Shown here: positions 35,226 to 43,805 of the stretch, piece after piece
Position numbering within the stretch: the stretch's first letter is position 1
How the letters are laid out: every line of letters starts with the position of its first letter
NCBI GenBank assembly: GCA_964492485.1
Contig: CAZBKM010000012.1
Coordinates: forward strand, 29,319 to 93,318
DNA: 64,000 bases
Direction: 5' to 3'
From: UBA5336 sp964492485
Lineage (GTDB): Bacteria; Pseudomonadota; Alphaproteobacteria; Caulobacterales; Hyphomonadaceae
The notes under the pieces: generated by a model
Seen by the model: only the letters and a program-made list of their open reading frames with translations
Told to the model about the DNA's origin: nothing
Database searches by the model: none
Program-made: the position numbers and the translations under genes

Positions 35226-36409
35226 TACGCCGAGGCCTCGGCAAGGCAGGCATCGATGATGTTCACGGCTTCGAGGACGTCGGCATTTGTGGCGATCAGC
35301 GGTGGCGCCAGGCGCAGGACATTGTCGCCGGCAACGCCTGTCAGCAGCTTGCGCGCACGCGCGGCAAGCTGAATCGCCTTGGGGTCGCTGCTCAGGCGCA
35401 GGCCGGCAAGCAGGCCCTTGCCACGCACCTCGGTCACCTGCTCCGGATACCGATCCTGCAGGCTGGCAAGCCCCTGGCGCAAGGTCCCCGATACCTGTCG
35501 CACGCCTTCCAGGAAGGCCGGATCGGACAGAATGTTCCAGACCGTCGCGCCCACGGCCATGGCCAGCGGGTTGCCGCCATATGTGGAGCCATGGCTGCCC
35601 GGCTGCATGTGGACGCCGGCCGCCTCTGTCGTCAGACAGGCACCCAGAGGGAATCCACCACCGATCCCCTTTGCCACCGCCATGATGTCGGGCGCGGCGG
35701 CGTCCGCCCATTCGTGGGCAAACAGCTTTCCGGTCCGGCCCATGCCACACTGGACCTCATCATAGATCAGCAGCGCACCGCGTTCGTCGCACAGCTTGCG
35801 CAGGCCGGTCAGGCAGGTCTCGGGAATCGCGCGCACGCCGCCTTCCCCCTGCACGGGTTCGACGAACACCGCGGCCGTCTTCTCGCCCACGGCGGCATCC
35901 AGTGCGTCATGATCGCCGAAGTCGACCTGCAGGAACCCGGGCAGGGGCGGGCCGAACCCTTCAAGGTATTTCGGGTTTCCGCCGGCATTGATCGCCCCGA
36001 TGGATCGACCATGGAAGGCACCGGTAAAGGTTACGATTTCGATGCGTTCGGGATCGCCATTGGCCCAGTGGAACTTCCGCGCCGTCTTCAATGCGCATTC
36101 AACCGCCTCGGTTCCCGAATTGGTGAAGAAGACGCGGTCGGCAAACGTATCCTGGCAGATCCTGTCAGCGAACGCCTCACCTTGGGGGACGCGGAACATG
36201 TTGGATGTGTGCCAGAGCTTTCCGGCCTGCTCGGTCAACGCGTCGATCAGGGCCGGATGGCTGTGGCCCAGCGCCGACACCGCGATCCCGGCAATGAAGT
36301 CCAGATAGGCCTCGCCCGACTCCTCGATCAGTCGCATTCCCTCGCCCCGGACGAACACCTGCTCAGGCGGACGGTAGACGGGAAGGATATGCTGGCGGGG
36401 GTCTGACAT
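35225..36409 (-). CDS. argD: acetylornithine aminotransferase
   Basis: PLP-dependent transamination in arginine synthesis, possibly also succinyldiaminopimelate transamination in lysine synthesis. 394 residues: GIAVSALGHSHP, FFTNSGTEAVE, DEVQCGMGRTG, the PLP lysine in MAVAKGIGGGFPLGA, and STYGGNPLA. Start at 36409. First gene of argD-argF-hslO; its promoter must lie in the 440-nt gap upstream that also holds the candidate RNA. Confidence 0.95.
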   Translation of the reverse strand: MSDPRQHILPVYRPPEQVFVRGEGMRLIEESGEAYLDFIAGIAVSALGHSHPALIDALTEQAGKLWHTSNMFRVPQGEAFADRICQDTFADRVFFTNSGTEAVECALKTARKFHWANGDPERIEIVTFTGAFHGRSIGAINAGGNPKYLEGFGPPLPGFLQVDFGDHDALDAAVGEKTAAVFVEPVQGEGGVRAIPETCLTGLRKLCDERGALLIYDEVQCGMGRTGKLFAHEWADAAAPDIMAVAKGIGGGFPLGACLTTEAAGVHMQPGSHGSTYGGNPLAMAVGATVWNILSDPAFLEGVRQVSGTLRQGLASLQDRYPEQVTEVRGKGLLAGLRLSSDPKAIQLAARARKLLTGVAGDNVLRLAPPLIATNADVLEAVNIIDACLAEASA

Positions 36410-36513
36410 GTTCGGCTCCCAGACACGATCGAAAGCACGCACGGTTTGCCTGTCCCCCGGATGAAGTCAACACACGCCCCGTCGCGCGCCCATCGGCGCG
36501 ATTGCATTACGCA

Positions 36514-36526
36514 ACATTCATCGAAA
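36514..36526. promoter_or_regulatory. inverted repeat upstream of argD
   Basis: TTGCATTACGCAA (arms TTGC and GCAA, 5-nt centre) about 105 nt upstream of the argD start, in the only AT-rich part of the gap. It looks like a regulator half-site pair, but I cannot name the protein. Confidence 0.3.
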
Positions 36527-36541
36527 AGCGATAAAAACCGC

Positions 36542-36570
36542 TTGACCATTTGCGGGGCTTGTTATTGATA
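36542..36570 (+). promoter_or_regulatory. promoter-like sequence for the candidate RNA
   Basis: TTGACC (36542-36547), 17-nt spacer, TTGATA (36565-36570). The -35 is a good sigma70 match, the -10 fair. It points away from argD into the structured region. Confidence 0.5.
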
Positions 36571-36575
36571 AACGG

Positions 36576-36703
36576 TAAGTCAGGCGGAGCCGGATCGGGA
36601 TCGGATGCCCCCGATGACCCCCTGAGCCCCGATCCGGCTCCGCTCTGATGGAACCTCTGTACTCTGCACAGACTTGGCGGCCCCGGTTGGGGCCGTCTCT
36701 TTG
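36576..36703 (+). ncRNA. candidate structured small RNA
   Basis: No reading frame here looks coding. GCGGAGCCGGATCGGG (36584-36599) pairs perfectly, 16 of 16, with CCCGATCCGGCTCCGC (36628-36643). Inside it ATCGG (36600-36604) pairs with CCGAT (36611-36615). About 35 nt later CGGCCCC (36678-36684) and GGGGCCG (36689-36695) form a tetraloop hairpin followed by TCTCTTTG, a terminator-like 3' end. With the promoter-like sequence upstream this predicts an RNA of about 125-130 nt. It is not SRP RNA, tRNA or tmRNA by sequence. The stem would also fold on the minus strand, so strand rests on the promoter and terminator only. Confidence 0.5.
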
Positions 36704-36743
36704 AAACGCGCGGCGATTGGCATCGCCCTGCATGACAAAAAGA

Positions 36744-36772
36744 AAAAGCGCGGCTTCTCCGGCCGCGCTTTT
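36744..36772 (-). terminator. terminator of hisS-hisZ-hisG
   Basis: AAAAGCGCGGC (36744-36754) and GCCGCGCTTTT (36762-36772) form an 11-bp stem. On the minus strand it is followed by a run read as TTTTTCTTTTTG, about 80 nt after the hisG stop. It could also act weakly on plus-strand transcripts. Confidence 0.85.
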
Positions 36773-36850
36773 CCCGCACTCGCAGCGTTTCCTCCCAGAA
36801 CCTGCATAAGGGAGGAGAGCGGCAAACCGCCGCGCTGTCAACAAACTGCC

Positions 36851-37783
36851 TCAAAACTTCCCAAAAAAGCTCTCAACGGTTGCATTGCCGTCTCGAAAGA
36901 TGAAGTCCACCGTGTCGATCGATACCGGGCCGAGTCCCTGGTCGCACAAGACCCGGGCAGCATTGGCTGCTTTTCGGGCATCGCAGAAGGCGGCATGGCC
37001 GGCCAGGTCCGTAAGGCCGAGCTGGTCGGCCAGAGCCGGATCGATCGGGGCCTGGGCCGTCAGCCGCTTGAGGTCGCGCGCTGCCGCCCGGGCTTCCACC
37101 GAATCGAGGAACACGCTCAGCGCCTGGCGCGTAGGCTCGGGCCAGTCGGCGCGCAACGATCCTGCCAGGACGGCCTGGCTCCGCAATATCACGCCATCAT
37201 CGAGGATCTTGAGGTGATTGGCCTCGAGCGTCGCTCCGGTTGAGGTGATGTCGACGATCAGGTCGGCGCTGCCTGCAGCCGGGGCCGCTTCGGTCGCGCC
37301 GGCACTCTCCACCAGCCGGTACTCGCCCACCGACTTCTCCGCAAAGAAGCGGCGAGTCATGTTCAGATACTTCGTCGCAACCCGGAACCGACGCCCGTGG
37401 CGCGCCCGAAAGCGCGCGCCAGCAGCTTCCAGGTCGGCCATGGTCGCCACGTCCAGCCAGGCCTTGGGAACGGCGACCACCATGTCGGCACGCCCGAAGC
37501 CCAGCGGACGCAAGGTGGCTGCATCCCGCGCCAGATCCGCCGAGAGGTCGTTGAGCAGGTCTTCGCCGGTTACCCCCAGATGGATGGTGCCACCGATCAG
37601 ACCTTCGGCGATTTCCCGGGCCGAGAGAAGGCGCACGTCCACGTCGGGCAGGCCGTCCAGGTCCGCCGTATACCCCCTGGCGCCGCCGCGCTGGCGGAGC
37701 CGGAAGCCGCAGCCGCCGAGCCAGGCTTCCGCATTGTCCTTGAGGCGACCCTTGGACGGAATGGCGAAGACGAGCCGCGTCAC
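36851..37783 (-). CDS. hisG: ATP phosphoribosyltransferase catalytic subunit
   Basis: First step of histidine synthesis. 310 residues with AIPSKGRLKD, GVTGEDLL, FRVATKYLN and the PRPP-binding DLIVDITSTGATLEAN. Partnered by HisZ, with which it overlaps by four bases. The usual HisZ-dependent short form is about 200-230 residues; this one is longer, with a C-terminal extension I cannot assign to an ACT-type domain with confidence. Confidence 0.94.
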   Translation of the reverse strand: MTRLVFAIPSKGRLKDNAEAWLGGCGFRLRQRGGARGYTADLDGLPDVDVRLLSAREIAEGLIGGTIHLGVTGEDLLNDLSADLARDAATLRPLGFGRADMVVAVPKAWLDVATMADLEAAGARFRARHGRRFRVATKYLNMTRRFFAEKSVGEYRLVESAGATEAAPAAGSADLIVDITSTGATLEANHLKILDDGVILRSQAVLAGSLRADWPEPTRQALSVFLDSVEARAAARDLKRLTAQAPIDPALADQLGLTDLAGHAAFCDARKAANAARVLCDQGLGPVSIDTVDFIFRDGNATVESFFGKF

Positions 37784-38934
37784 CCTGCCGCCTCCTCGAT
37801 CGCACGGCGCAGGCGGTCCGGGCGCACGACGCCGCCTATGCCCGTCGCCGAGATTTCCCCGCCCGACAGGCGCGACAGGAGCCGGTCATACCGCCCGCCT
37901 GCCGCCATGGGTCGAGTGTTGGGCGCGCCGGGCGCGAAGATCTCGAACAGGAAGCCGTCATAATAGTTGAAGCGGCGCCCGAAGGGCGTTCCGAAACGCG
38001 CCTCTGCCAGCGCGTCGGGCGCTTCCGCAACGATATGGGAGAGGCGGTCGGACAAGTCCGCGAGTACCGGCTCGACGCCCCGCAGTCCGGCGGCAGATGC
38101 GATGGCTGCCAGGTCGCTGGCCGCAACTTCCGGCGGAGCCTCGACCGCCAGGACCGCCCGCAGGACCTCGGCCGCCTCACGCGGGATGCCACCGGTATCG
38201 GCTGCGGCCGCGCGCTCCAGCAGCCCTTCCACGATCTCATCGAGGCCGCGCTCGCCGACCGGTGAGACGCCGGCCAGGTCCAGCATGTCGGCAACCATCG
38301 CCTCGGCTTCCGACCGGCTGGCGCCCCGCAGCCGGGCCGACAGGGACCTGCCCGCGGTCGGGCCGGTCTCCGGATCGAGAAGGGCCTGGACGCCGCCCTG
38401 CTGGCGGAAGGCGCGTTTGGCGGCCTCGGCAACACCCGGGGCGAGATCGAGGGCGTCTACGAAGGTGGGGAAGACCGAAAGATCGCCCAGCCAGATCCGG
38501 CCGATCGGGGCACCTGTCTCGCGGGTCGCCCCGAGCACATCCAGAAACACTTCGGCGTCGACCGCCGCGCCGCCTTCGGCCGCAAAACGCTCGAAGCCCA
38601 CCTGGGTGAATTCCAGCGGATCGCCGGCAGCAGCCGGCAGGCGGAAGGCCCGCGCCACATAGCGCCGGCAGCTTGGGCGCCTGTCGTCACGTGCCTGGAC
38701 CCGGCGCTCGGCTTCGTCGACCGCGATGGCCAGCGTCAGGTCGGGGCGCAGGGCCCAGTCCAGGCCGGCTGAATCGGAAAAGACGCACAGCCGGGCGCGG
38801 ACTGCTTCGCCTGACAGTTCGAGCGGCAGCGAGGCCGGCATCAGAACGGGCGGATCCTCGATGGTTCCGCCCAATCTGGCGAACCGCCGGGCGGCGCGCT
38901 CGGCCAGATTTCCGGTCTCTGGCAGAGGGCTCAT
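37780..38934 (-). CDS. hisZ: ATP phosphoribosyltransferase regulatory subunit
   Basis: 384 residues, a catalytically inactive paralogue of class II histidyl-tRNA synthetase that binds HisG. LRPDLTLAIA, RRYVARAFRLP, FTQVGFERF and the C-terminal YYDGFLFEIF and GGRYDRLL mirror HisRS motifs without the tRNA-binding domain. It lies between hisS and hisG with 4-nt overlaps on both sides, the standard alphaproteobacterial order. Confidence 0.93.
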   Translation of the reverse strand: MSPLPETGNLAERAARRFARLGGTIEDPPVLMPASLPLELSGEAVRARLCVFSDSAGLDWALRPDLTLAIAVDEAERRVQARDDRRPSCRRYVARAFRLPAAAGDPLEFTQVGFERFAAEGGAAVDAEVFLDVLGATRETGAPIGRIWLGDLSVFPTFVDALDLAPGVAEAAKRAFRQQGGVQALLDPETGPTAGRSLSARLRGASRSEAEAMVADMLDLAGVSPVGERGLDEIVEGLLERAAAADTGGIPREAAEVLRAVLAVEAPPEVAASDLAAIASAAGLRGVEPVLADLSDRLSHIVAEAPDALAEARFGTPFGRRFNYYDGFLFEIFAPGAPNTRPMAAGGRYDRLLSRLSGGEISATGIGGVVRPDRLRRAIEEAAG

Positions 38935-40403
38935 CCGGTCCGCTCCACGATGTCGCGGACCCGGGCGACCATGTCCCCGCGCGGGACCTCGAACTGGCCT
39001 GGACGCGCGGCCCGGTACGCCTCGTTGGACGCGATGGCGCGGGCCGCTTCCGCGCCCGCCTTGAGGTCCTTGATCGTGACGACCCCGCGTACGCGCTCAT
39101 CCTCGCCCGCCATCACAACGGCAGGCGCTCCGCGGCGATCCGCATACTTCATTTGCGGGCGCATGCCCGATGCGCCCATATAGGGCTCGGCGCGCACACC
39201 GGCTGCACGCAGCTCGGTGGCCAGCGACAGCGCGTCGCTGGGGTCGTTGCGGTCCATGTTCAGCACCACCACCGGGCCCGCAAAGGCTGCGCTATCGCCC
39301 GCTTCAGACAGGGCGGTGACCAGGCGGCTGATGCCGACGGAGAAGCCTGTGGCGGGGACGGTCTCGCCGGTGAAACGCGCGATCAGATCGTCGTAGCGCC
39401 CGCCGCCCCCGATGCTGCCCAGGGCTCCAGGCGCGGCATCCGAGCCTCCGATACGCAAGAGTTCGGCCTCATAGACCGGTCCGGTATAGTACTCCAGCCC
39501 GCGCACCACGCTGGGGTCGAAGACAACGTCGGTTTCCGGTGCGCCGAGGACGGACAGGGCGTCGCCGATGCCTTCCAGTTCCGCCAGGCCCGCGCGGCCC
39601 TCGTCCGATCCCCCGACGGCGGCCGACAGGGCGGCCAGCGTCTCCGCCCGTGTCGCGCCTGCCGCCGATACGAAGTCGAGCAGGCGTGCCCGGGCCGGCG
39701 CGTCGAGGCCCGCGCCTCGTGTGAAGTCGCCGGACTCGTCCATCCGCCCCTCGCCCAGCAGCGCTTCGACCCCTGTGAGCCCCAGCCGGTCGAGCTTGTC
39801 CAGAGCGCGCAGCACGATCAGACGGGCGGCATCAGTCGTCACGCCGGCGGTCTGCAGCACCCCGTTCAGCAACCGGCGTGTGTTCACGCGGATGACGAAG
39901 TCTCCGGGCGAGAGCCCCGCCGCGCGCAGCGCCTCCGCGCCCATGGCCACCATTTCCGCATCCGCATGGAGGCCCGGTGCGCCGACGGTGTCGGCATCGC
40001 ATTGCAGGAACTGCCGGAAGCGCCCCGGGCCTGGCTTCTCGTTGCGCCATACCGGCCCTGCCGCGTACCGTCGAAAGGGCTTCGGGAGCGTCTGCCAGTG
40101 CTCCGCCGCGAAGCGGGCGAGAGGCGCGGTAAGGTCGTAGCGCAGCGAGAGCCACTGCGCGTCATCGTCATGCAGGGCAAAGACGCCGTCATTCGGGCGG
40201 TCTGCGTCCGGCAGGAACTTGCCGAGCGCATCGGCATATTCGAAGGCGCCGGTGTCCAGCGCTTCGAACCCCCAGCGACGGTAAACGTCGCAGACGCGGG
40301 TGATCATCGCCTGCTCGGCCAGGACCTGGCCCTCGCGGCGGTCGGGAAAACCGCGCGGCTTGCGGGCGAGGCCCTTGTTGGCGGATGGGGGCGGCTGCGA
40401 CAT
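38931..40403 (-). CDS. hisS: histidine-tRNA ligase, alphaproteobacterial type
   Basis: 490 residues. Class II motifs: motif 2 in GPVWRNEKPGPGRFRQFLQ, the HisA region RGLEYYTGPVYE, and motif 3 GFSVGISRLV. In the common bacterial form motif 2 reads FRHERPQ.GRYRQFHQ. The WRNEKPGPGRFRQFLQ.DADT form seen here belongs to the alphaproteobacterial lineage that charges tRNA-His lacking the extra 5' G-1 nucleotide. The C-terminal anticodon-binding domain has the usual ADRRGAPAVVMAGEDE. Confidence 0.95.
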   Translation of the reverse strand: MSQPPPSANKGLARKPRGFPDRREGQVLAEQAMITRVCDVYRRWGFEALDTGAFEYADALGKFLPDADRPNDGVFALHDDDAQWLSLRYDLTAPLARFAAEHWQTLPKPFRRYAAGPVWRNEKPGPGRFRQFLQCDADTVGAPGLHADAEMVAMGAEALRAAGLSPGDFVIRVNTRRLLNGVLQTAGVTTDAARLIVLRALDKLDRLGLTGVEALLGEGRMDESGDFTRGAGLDAPARARLLDFVSAAGATRAETLAALSAAVGGSDEGRAGLAELEGIGDALSVLGAPETDVVFDPSVVRGLEYYTGPVYEAELLRIGGSDAAPGALGSIGGGGRYDDLIARFTGETVPATGFSVGISRLVTALSEAGDSAAFAGPVVVLNMDRNDPSDALSLATELRAAGVRAEPYMGASGMRPQMKYADRRGAPAVVMAGEDERVRGVVTIKDLKAGAEAARAIASNEAYRAARPGQFEVPRGDMVARVRDIVERTG

Positions 40404-40559
40404 GGGGTCCGGGACATCGTGGTGTGTTCAGCCCAGCCGCTTAGCCGAAGCGCGCCCGGGTGTGAAGGGCGCCTGGCGGGTGCGGCCGTGCGCCTGACGT
40501 TTCCCTCGACCGCGCGCTGTCAACAGGTCCCGCCGCGTCGCAGGGGTTTCTGTGTGGAC

Positions 40560-40603
40560 GCGCTTGCGGACGGCGAACCGGCACCCACGTCGCCCGTAAG
40601 CGC
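40560..40603 (+). repeat. family B palindromic element, copy B5
   Basis: Arms GCGCTTGCGG (40560-40569) and CCGTAAGCGC (40594-40603) pair with one mismatch around GCGAACCGGCACCCAC. It ends 1 nt from the redoxin stop codon. Confidence 0.88.
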
Positions 40604-40604
40604 T

Positions 40605-41261
40605 TCAGTACTTCACCGAGCAGCCATAGGGTTTCGTCGTCGCCGGATCGACGGGTTCGCCCGACGCCACGCTGGCCAGCGCGGTACGGACATAGTTCGT
40701 CGCGTCCGGTATATCGCTGGTGCGGGCGGACGGCTTGCTGTCGATCGCACCATCATAGGCAAGGGTGCCATCGGCTCGGATGACGAACATGTGCGGTGTC
40801 GTCTTCGCGCCATAGGCGCGGCCCATGCTGCCATCCTCGTCGAGAAGCACGTGGCTCGGGCGCGCGCCACTGTCGGAAACGATCTGCAGTGCCTGCTCCG
40901 GGGTCACATGACCCTGCTTGTCCGGCGCCGAGGAAATGACGGAGATCCACACGACCTCGTCGGTGGCGGCATCGGCCTGGAGCCGCTGCATGTTGGCGTG
41001 ACTGGGGTCGTAGTGCTTCTGGACGAAGGGACAGAGATGGTTGGTCCATTCGAGCACCACCGTCTGGCCTTCGAAATCCGCCAGCGAGACCGTCTCGCCC
41101 GCGGCGGCGGTCTCGCTGAAGGCCGGCGCGGCCTGCCCGATCCGGGCCGAAGCGGGTTGCGCCGTCGCGCTCATGGCGATCAGAGCCGCCGCCGTGATTG
41201 CCACTGCCAGCCCCATGCCGACGGCCAGCGCGAAGTTTTCCCGTGTCAGTTTGGCCACCAT
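40605..41261 (-). CDS. exported thioredoxin-like redoxin
   Basis: 218 residues from the ATG at 41261, chosen because GGGAG lies six bases upstream; ATGs slightly further up crowd the SD. N-terminal signal or anchor (about 7-35, cleavable after ASA). The redoxin fold has the one-cysteine motif NHLCPFVQKHY and the cis-Pro loop KTTPHMFVI. It starts 33 nt downstream of dsbD, so it probably receives electrons from it or works beside it in the periplasm. Confidence 0.85.
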   Translation of the reverse strand: MVAKLTRENFALAVGMGLAVAITAAALIAMSATAQPASARIGQAAPAFSETAAAGETVSLADFEGQTVVLEWTNHLCPFVQKHYDPSHANMQRLQADAATDEVVWISVISSAPDKQGHVTPEQALQIVSDSGARPSHVLLDEDGSMGRAYGAKTTPHMFVIRADGTLAYDGAIDSKPSARTSDIPDATNYVRTALASVASGEPVDPATTKPYGCSVKY

Positions 41262-41293
41262 GTCCATCTCCCACCGATCCGTCCAGCCAGTCC

Positions 41294-43495
41294 TCACGTC
41301 GCCCGACCGGCCTGCTCCGCAATCTTCTCTAGCACAAGTCCAGGCGTCAGGGTCTGCGGCAGGATTTCCGGGGTCCGCTTGCCTGGCCCGTACAGGAGAT
41401 ACATCGGCACCCCGGCCCGTCCATGCGCCCGCAGGGCCTCGGCGATCCGCTCGTCCTTGCGGGTGAAGTCTGCGACCATGAAGACGATGTTTGCGGACTC
41501 CATGGCCCGGCGGACCTCAGGCTTGGACAGCGTCGTGCGCTTGTTGGCCTGGCAGATCATGCACCACGTCGCGGTAAAGTCGACGAACACGCCCTTGCCC
41601 TCGTCCAGGGCGGCCTCGACCCGTTCCGGCGACCAGGCGACCGTTTCGAAATCTCCGCCATAGGCCGTCTGTTCCGCTCCACCGGTCGAGGCCTGGTCCT
41701 GACCGGCCAATGCCGCCTGCAGTGGCACCGTCACCGAGCCGATCAGGGCAGCACCACCCACAGCAAGCGCCAGCGGTCGCAGGGTGCCTCCGGCCGTTTT
41801 CAGGACCCAGATGGCAAAGACGAGCAGCGCTGCGCCCGTGAGGGTCCAGGCCACGGCACCCATTCCGGCCTGGTCACCCAGAACCGACAGCAGCCAGATC
41901 GCTGTAAGGAACATCGGAAAGGCGAAGAGCTGCTTCAAACGCTCCATCCACGCGCCGGGCTTCGGCAAGACCCGCTGCAGGCCGGGAACGAAGCTGAGCG
42001 CAAGGAAGGGCAAGGCCAGACCGAAGCCAAGCGTCAGAAAGACCAGGAAAACCACCGGGACCGGCTGGGCGATCACGGCGCCAAGGGCTGCACCCAGGAA
42101 CGGACCGACGCACGGCGCTCCGACCACGGCCGCCAGGACGCCCGTGAAGAAGGCGCCGGTCGGGCCTTCACGCGCCGCCAGACCGCCACCCGCGCCCTGG
42201 ATCGAGGTCCCGAGCTCGAACATGCCGAACAGCCAGAGGCCGATCGCGAAGATCAGCAGCGCCAGCGCCGCGACGACTGGAGGATACTGCAACTGAAACC
42301 CGAGCGACACGAACTCGCCTGCAGCGCGCAGCCCGGTAAACGTCGCGGCAATGGCTGCAAAGGACACGAGCACGCCAGCGGTGTAGGCGAGGCCATGGCT
42401 GCGCAGGTGTGATCTCTCGCCGCCGGCTGCGGCGCGGACCATGCCCATCGCCTTGATCGACAAAACCGGCAGCACGCAGGGCATCAAGTTCAGCACGATG
42501 CCTCCGATCAGGGCCAGCCCAAGTATGGCAGCGAGGCCGAGCGTCCCGTCGGAGCCGGACGCGGCCGTAAGCGGTGCAAGTGGCGCATCTGCCGTGCCCG
42601 GCAGGATGTCGTCGCCCCGCGGTGCCTCGACCACCAGGCCGACGCGCGATCCGTCCTCGCGCGTCACCGCGATCACGCCCGACAGTGTCTCACCCATCGC
42701 CTGGCCGGGGGCGCGTTCCAGACGCAGGGCCGCCCCATCCGGTCCGACCGATGCGCTCTGGTCGGCCGCATGACGGATCTCGTCGCCATAGGGAAAGAAG
42801 CGCAGTGCCCGGGCGCCGGACAGATCCAGGTCGCCGGAACGCAGGCTCAGCGTGGCAGTGCCATCGTCGACGCGGACGCGCGCCGTGCCCTCGAACGGCG
42901 CCGGGACGTTGGACAAGGCCTCCGCGATCTTTGTGCCGCCGTCACGGTCGGGGTCCTGGGTTTCGCCCACCTGGAGCGTGAAGCGCACCGGGGCTGTTTC
43001 AGGGATGCAGACATCCTTGCAGATTAGATAGTCGGCCGTTCCCGAGAAGCGGATCTCGCCTCTGGCGTCGTCTGGCACGGTCACCGGGATCGGAAGCGTG
43101 ACCTCACCGGAATAGCCATAGTCCATGATCTCGTCGGGGACGACGGGCAGGAGCTCCGGCATCGGCCAGACGAAATCGCCGGCACTTGTCTCCGGTGCCA
43201 GCGGGCCCTCGTCCCAGAGGATCTCCGGCGGGAGCCCGGCATCCCCGGCATTGCGCCAGTAGACGTGCCAGCCCTTATCCATCTCCATGTGCAGACTGAG
43301 ATAGAGGGTCTCGCCCGGGATGGCCTGGCTGCGTTCCGAGACCAGGCTGACCCGGGCATGGTTGCCCTGGGCGGACATGGCCGAGCCTGACTGGGCCAGC
43401 GCCGGTGCTGCTGGGAGGACAAGCGCGATGAGCGCGAGCAGTGCAACACGGAGGCCGCCCGCAGAACGGAAGACGGATCGGACAGCGACGGTCAT
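41294..43495 (-). CDS. DsbD-family protein-disulfide reductase
   Basis: 733 residues carrying electrons from cytoplasmic thioredoxin to the periplasm. Signal peptide (to about residue 36), an N-terminal periplasmic domain with the cysteine pair ICKDVC, a central block of about eight membrane helices with MPCVLPVLSIKA and APCVGPF, and a C-terminal thioredoxin domain with WCMIC. I set the start at 43495, preceded by GGAG at 5 nt; the longer frame to 43672 lacks a signal. Operon with the redoxin. Confidence 0.93.
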   Translation of the reverse strand: MTVAVRSVFRSAGGLRVALLALIALVLPAAPALAQSGSAMSAQGNHARVSLVSERSQAIPGETLYLSLHMEMDKGWHVYWRNAGDAGLPPEILWDEGPLAPETSAGDFVWPMPELLPVVPDEIMDYGYSGEVTLPIPVTVPDDARGEIRFSGTADYLICKDVCIPETAPVRFTLQVGETQDPDRDGGTKIAEALSNVPAPFEGTARVRVDDGTATLSLRSGDLDLSGARALRFFPYGDEIRHAADQSASVGPDGAALRLERAPGQAMGETLSGVIAVTREDGSRVGLVVEAPRGDDILPGTADAPLAPLTAASGSDGTLGLAAILGLALIGGIVLNLMPCVLPVLSIKAMGMVRAAAGGERSHLRSHGLAYTAGVLVSFAAIAATFTGLRAAGEFVSLGFQLQYPPVVAALALLIFAIGLWLFGMFELGTSIQGAGGGLAAREGPTGAFFTGVLAAVVGAPCVGPFLGAALGAVIAQPVPVVFLVFLTLGFGLALPFLALSFVPGLQRVLPKPGAWMERLKQLFAFPMFLTAIWLLSVLGDQAGMGAVAWTLTGAALLVFAIWVLKTAGGTLRPLALAVGGAALIGSVTVPLQAALAGQDQASTGGAEQTAYGGDFETVAWSPERVEAALDEGKGVFVDFTATWCMICQANKRTTLSKPEVRRAMESANIVFMVADFTRKDERIAEALRAHGRAGVPMYLLYGPGKRTPEILPQTLTPGLVLEKIAEQAGRAT

Positions 43496-43626
43496 GGCAA
43501 CTCCGGACAAGGGCCGGCCAAGTGCGCCGGGGCAGGACTGATGTCGTGTCGGATATGCGCACGAAACACGGGTCGAAAACCCCGTTCGCGCAATCGTGAG
43601 CCTTGCCGGCGTTCCCGAATGATGAA

Positions 43627-43651
43627 ACGGCCCACCAGGGCGGTGGGCCGT
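43627..43651 (-). terminator. hairpin, probable sapC terminator
   Basis: ACGGCCCACC and GGTGGGCCGT form a perfect 10-bp stem with a 5-nt loop. On the minus strand it is followed by TTTCATCATT, a weak U tract, about 155 nt after the sapC stop and before the dsbD promoter. On the plus strand the hairpin lies in a 27-codon frame (43619-43702), which I do not call. Confidence 0.55.
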
Positions 43652-43706
43652 TCGGTCGCCCGCAATGCGCATCCGCCAAGCGCGGAAGCGCGGGTCCCGT
43701 GACGCG

Positions 43707-43805
43707 AAGCGCCGGACTTTCGTTTCACTCCAGACCGTCGCCTTACATCATTGGTCTTGCGCAAGTCTCCGTTCGCAACCGAATCCGTATGCTCCGAACC
43801 TGCCT
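43707..43805 (+). repeat. family A dispersed repeat, copy A3
   Basis: AAGCGCCGGACT, loop TTCGTTTCACTCC, AGACCGTCGCCTT, then TACATCATTGGTC, TTGCGCAAGTCTCCGTTCGC, AACCGAATCCG and TCCGAACCTGCCTTA. The final TTA supplies the sapC stop codon on the opposite strand, so here the far end, not the hairpin end, touches the gene. Confidence 0.92.

Noticed and set aside
38673..41663. A 996-codon open frame on the plus strand opposite hisZ, hisS and the redoxin
   Set aside because: It is antisense to genes with clear motifs, its composition is that of a GC-rich shadow frame (Arg, Pro, Gly, Ala), and it has no domain or start signal.
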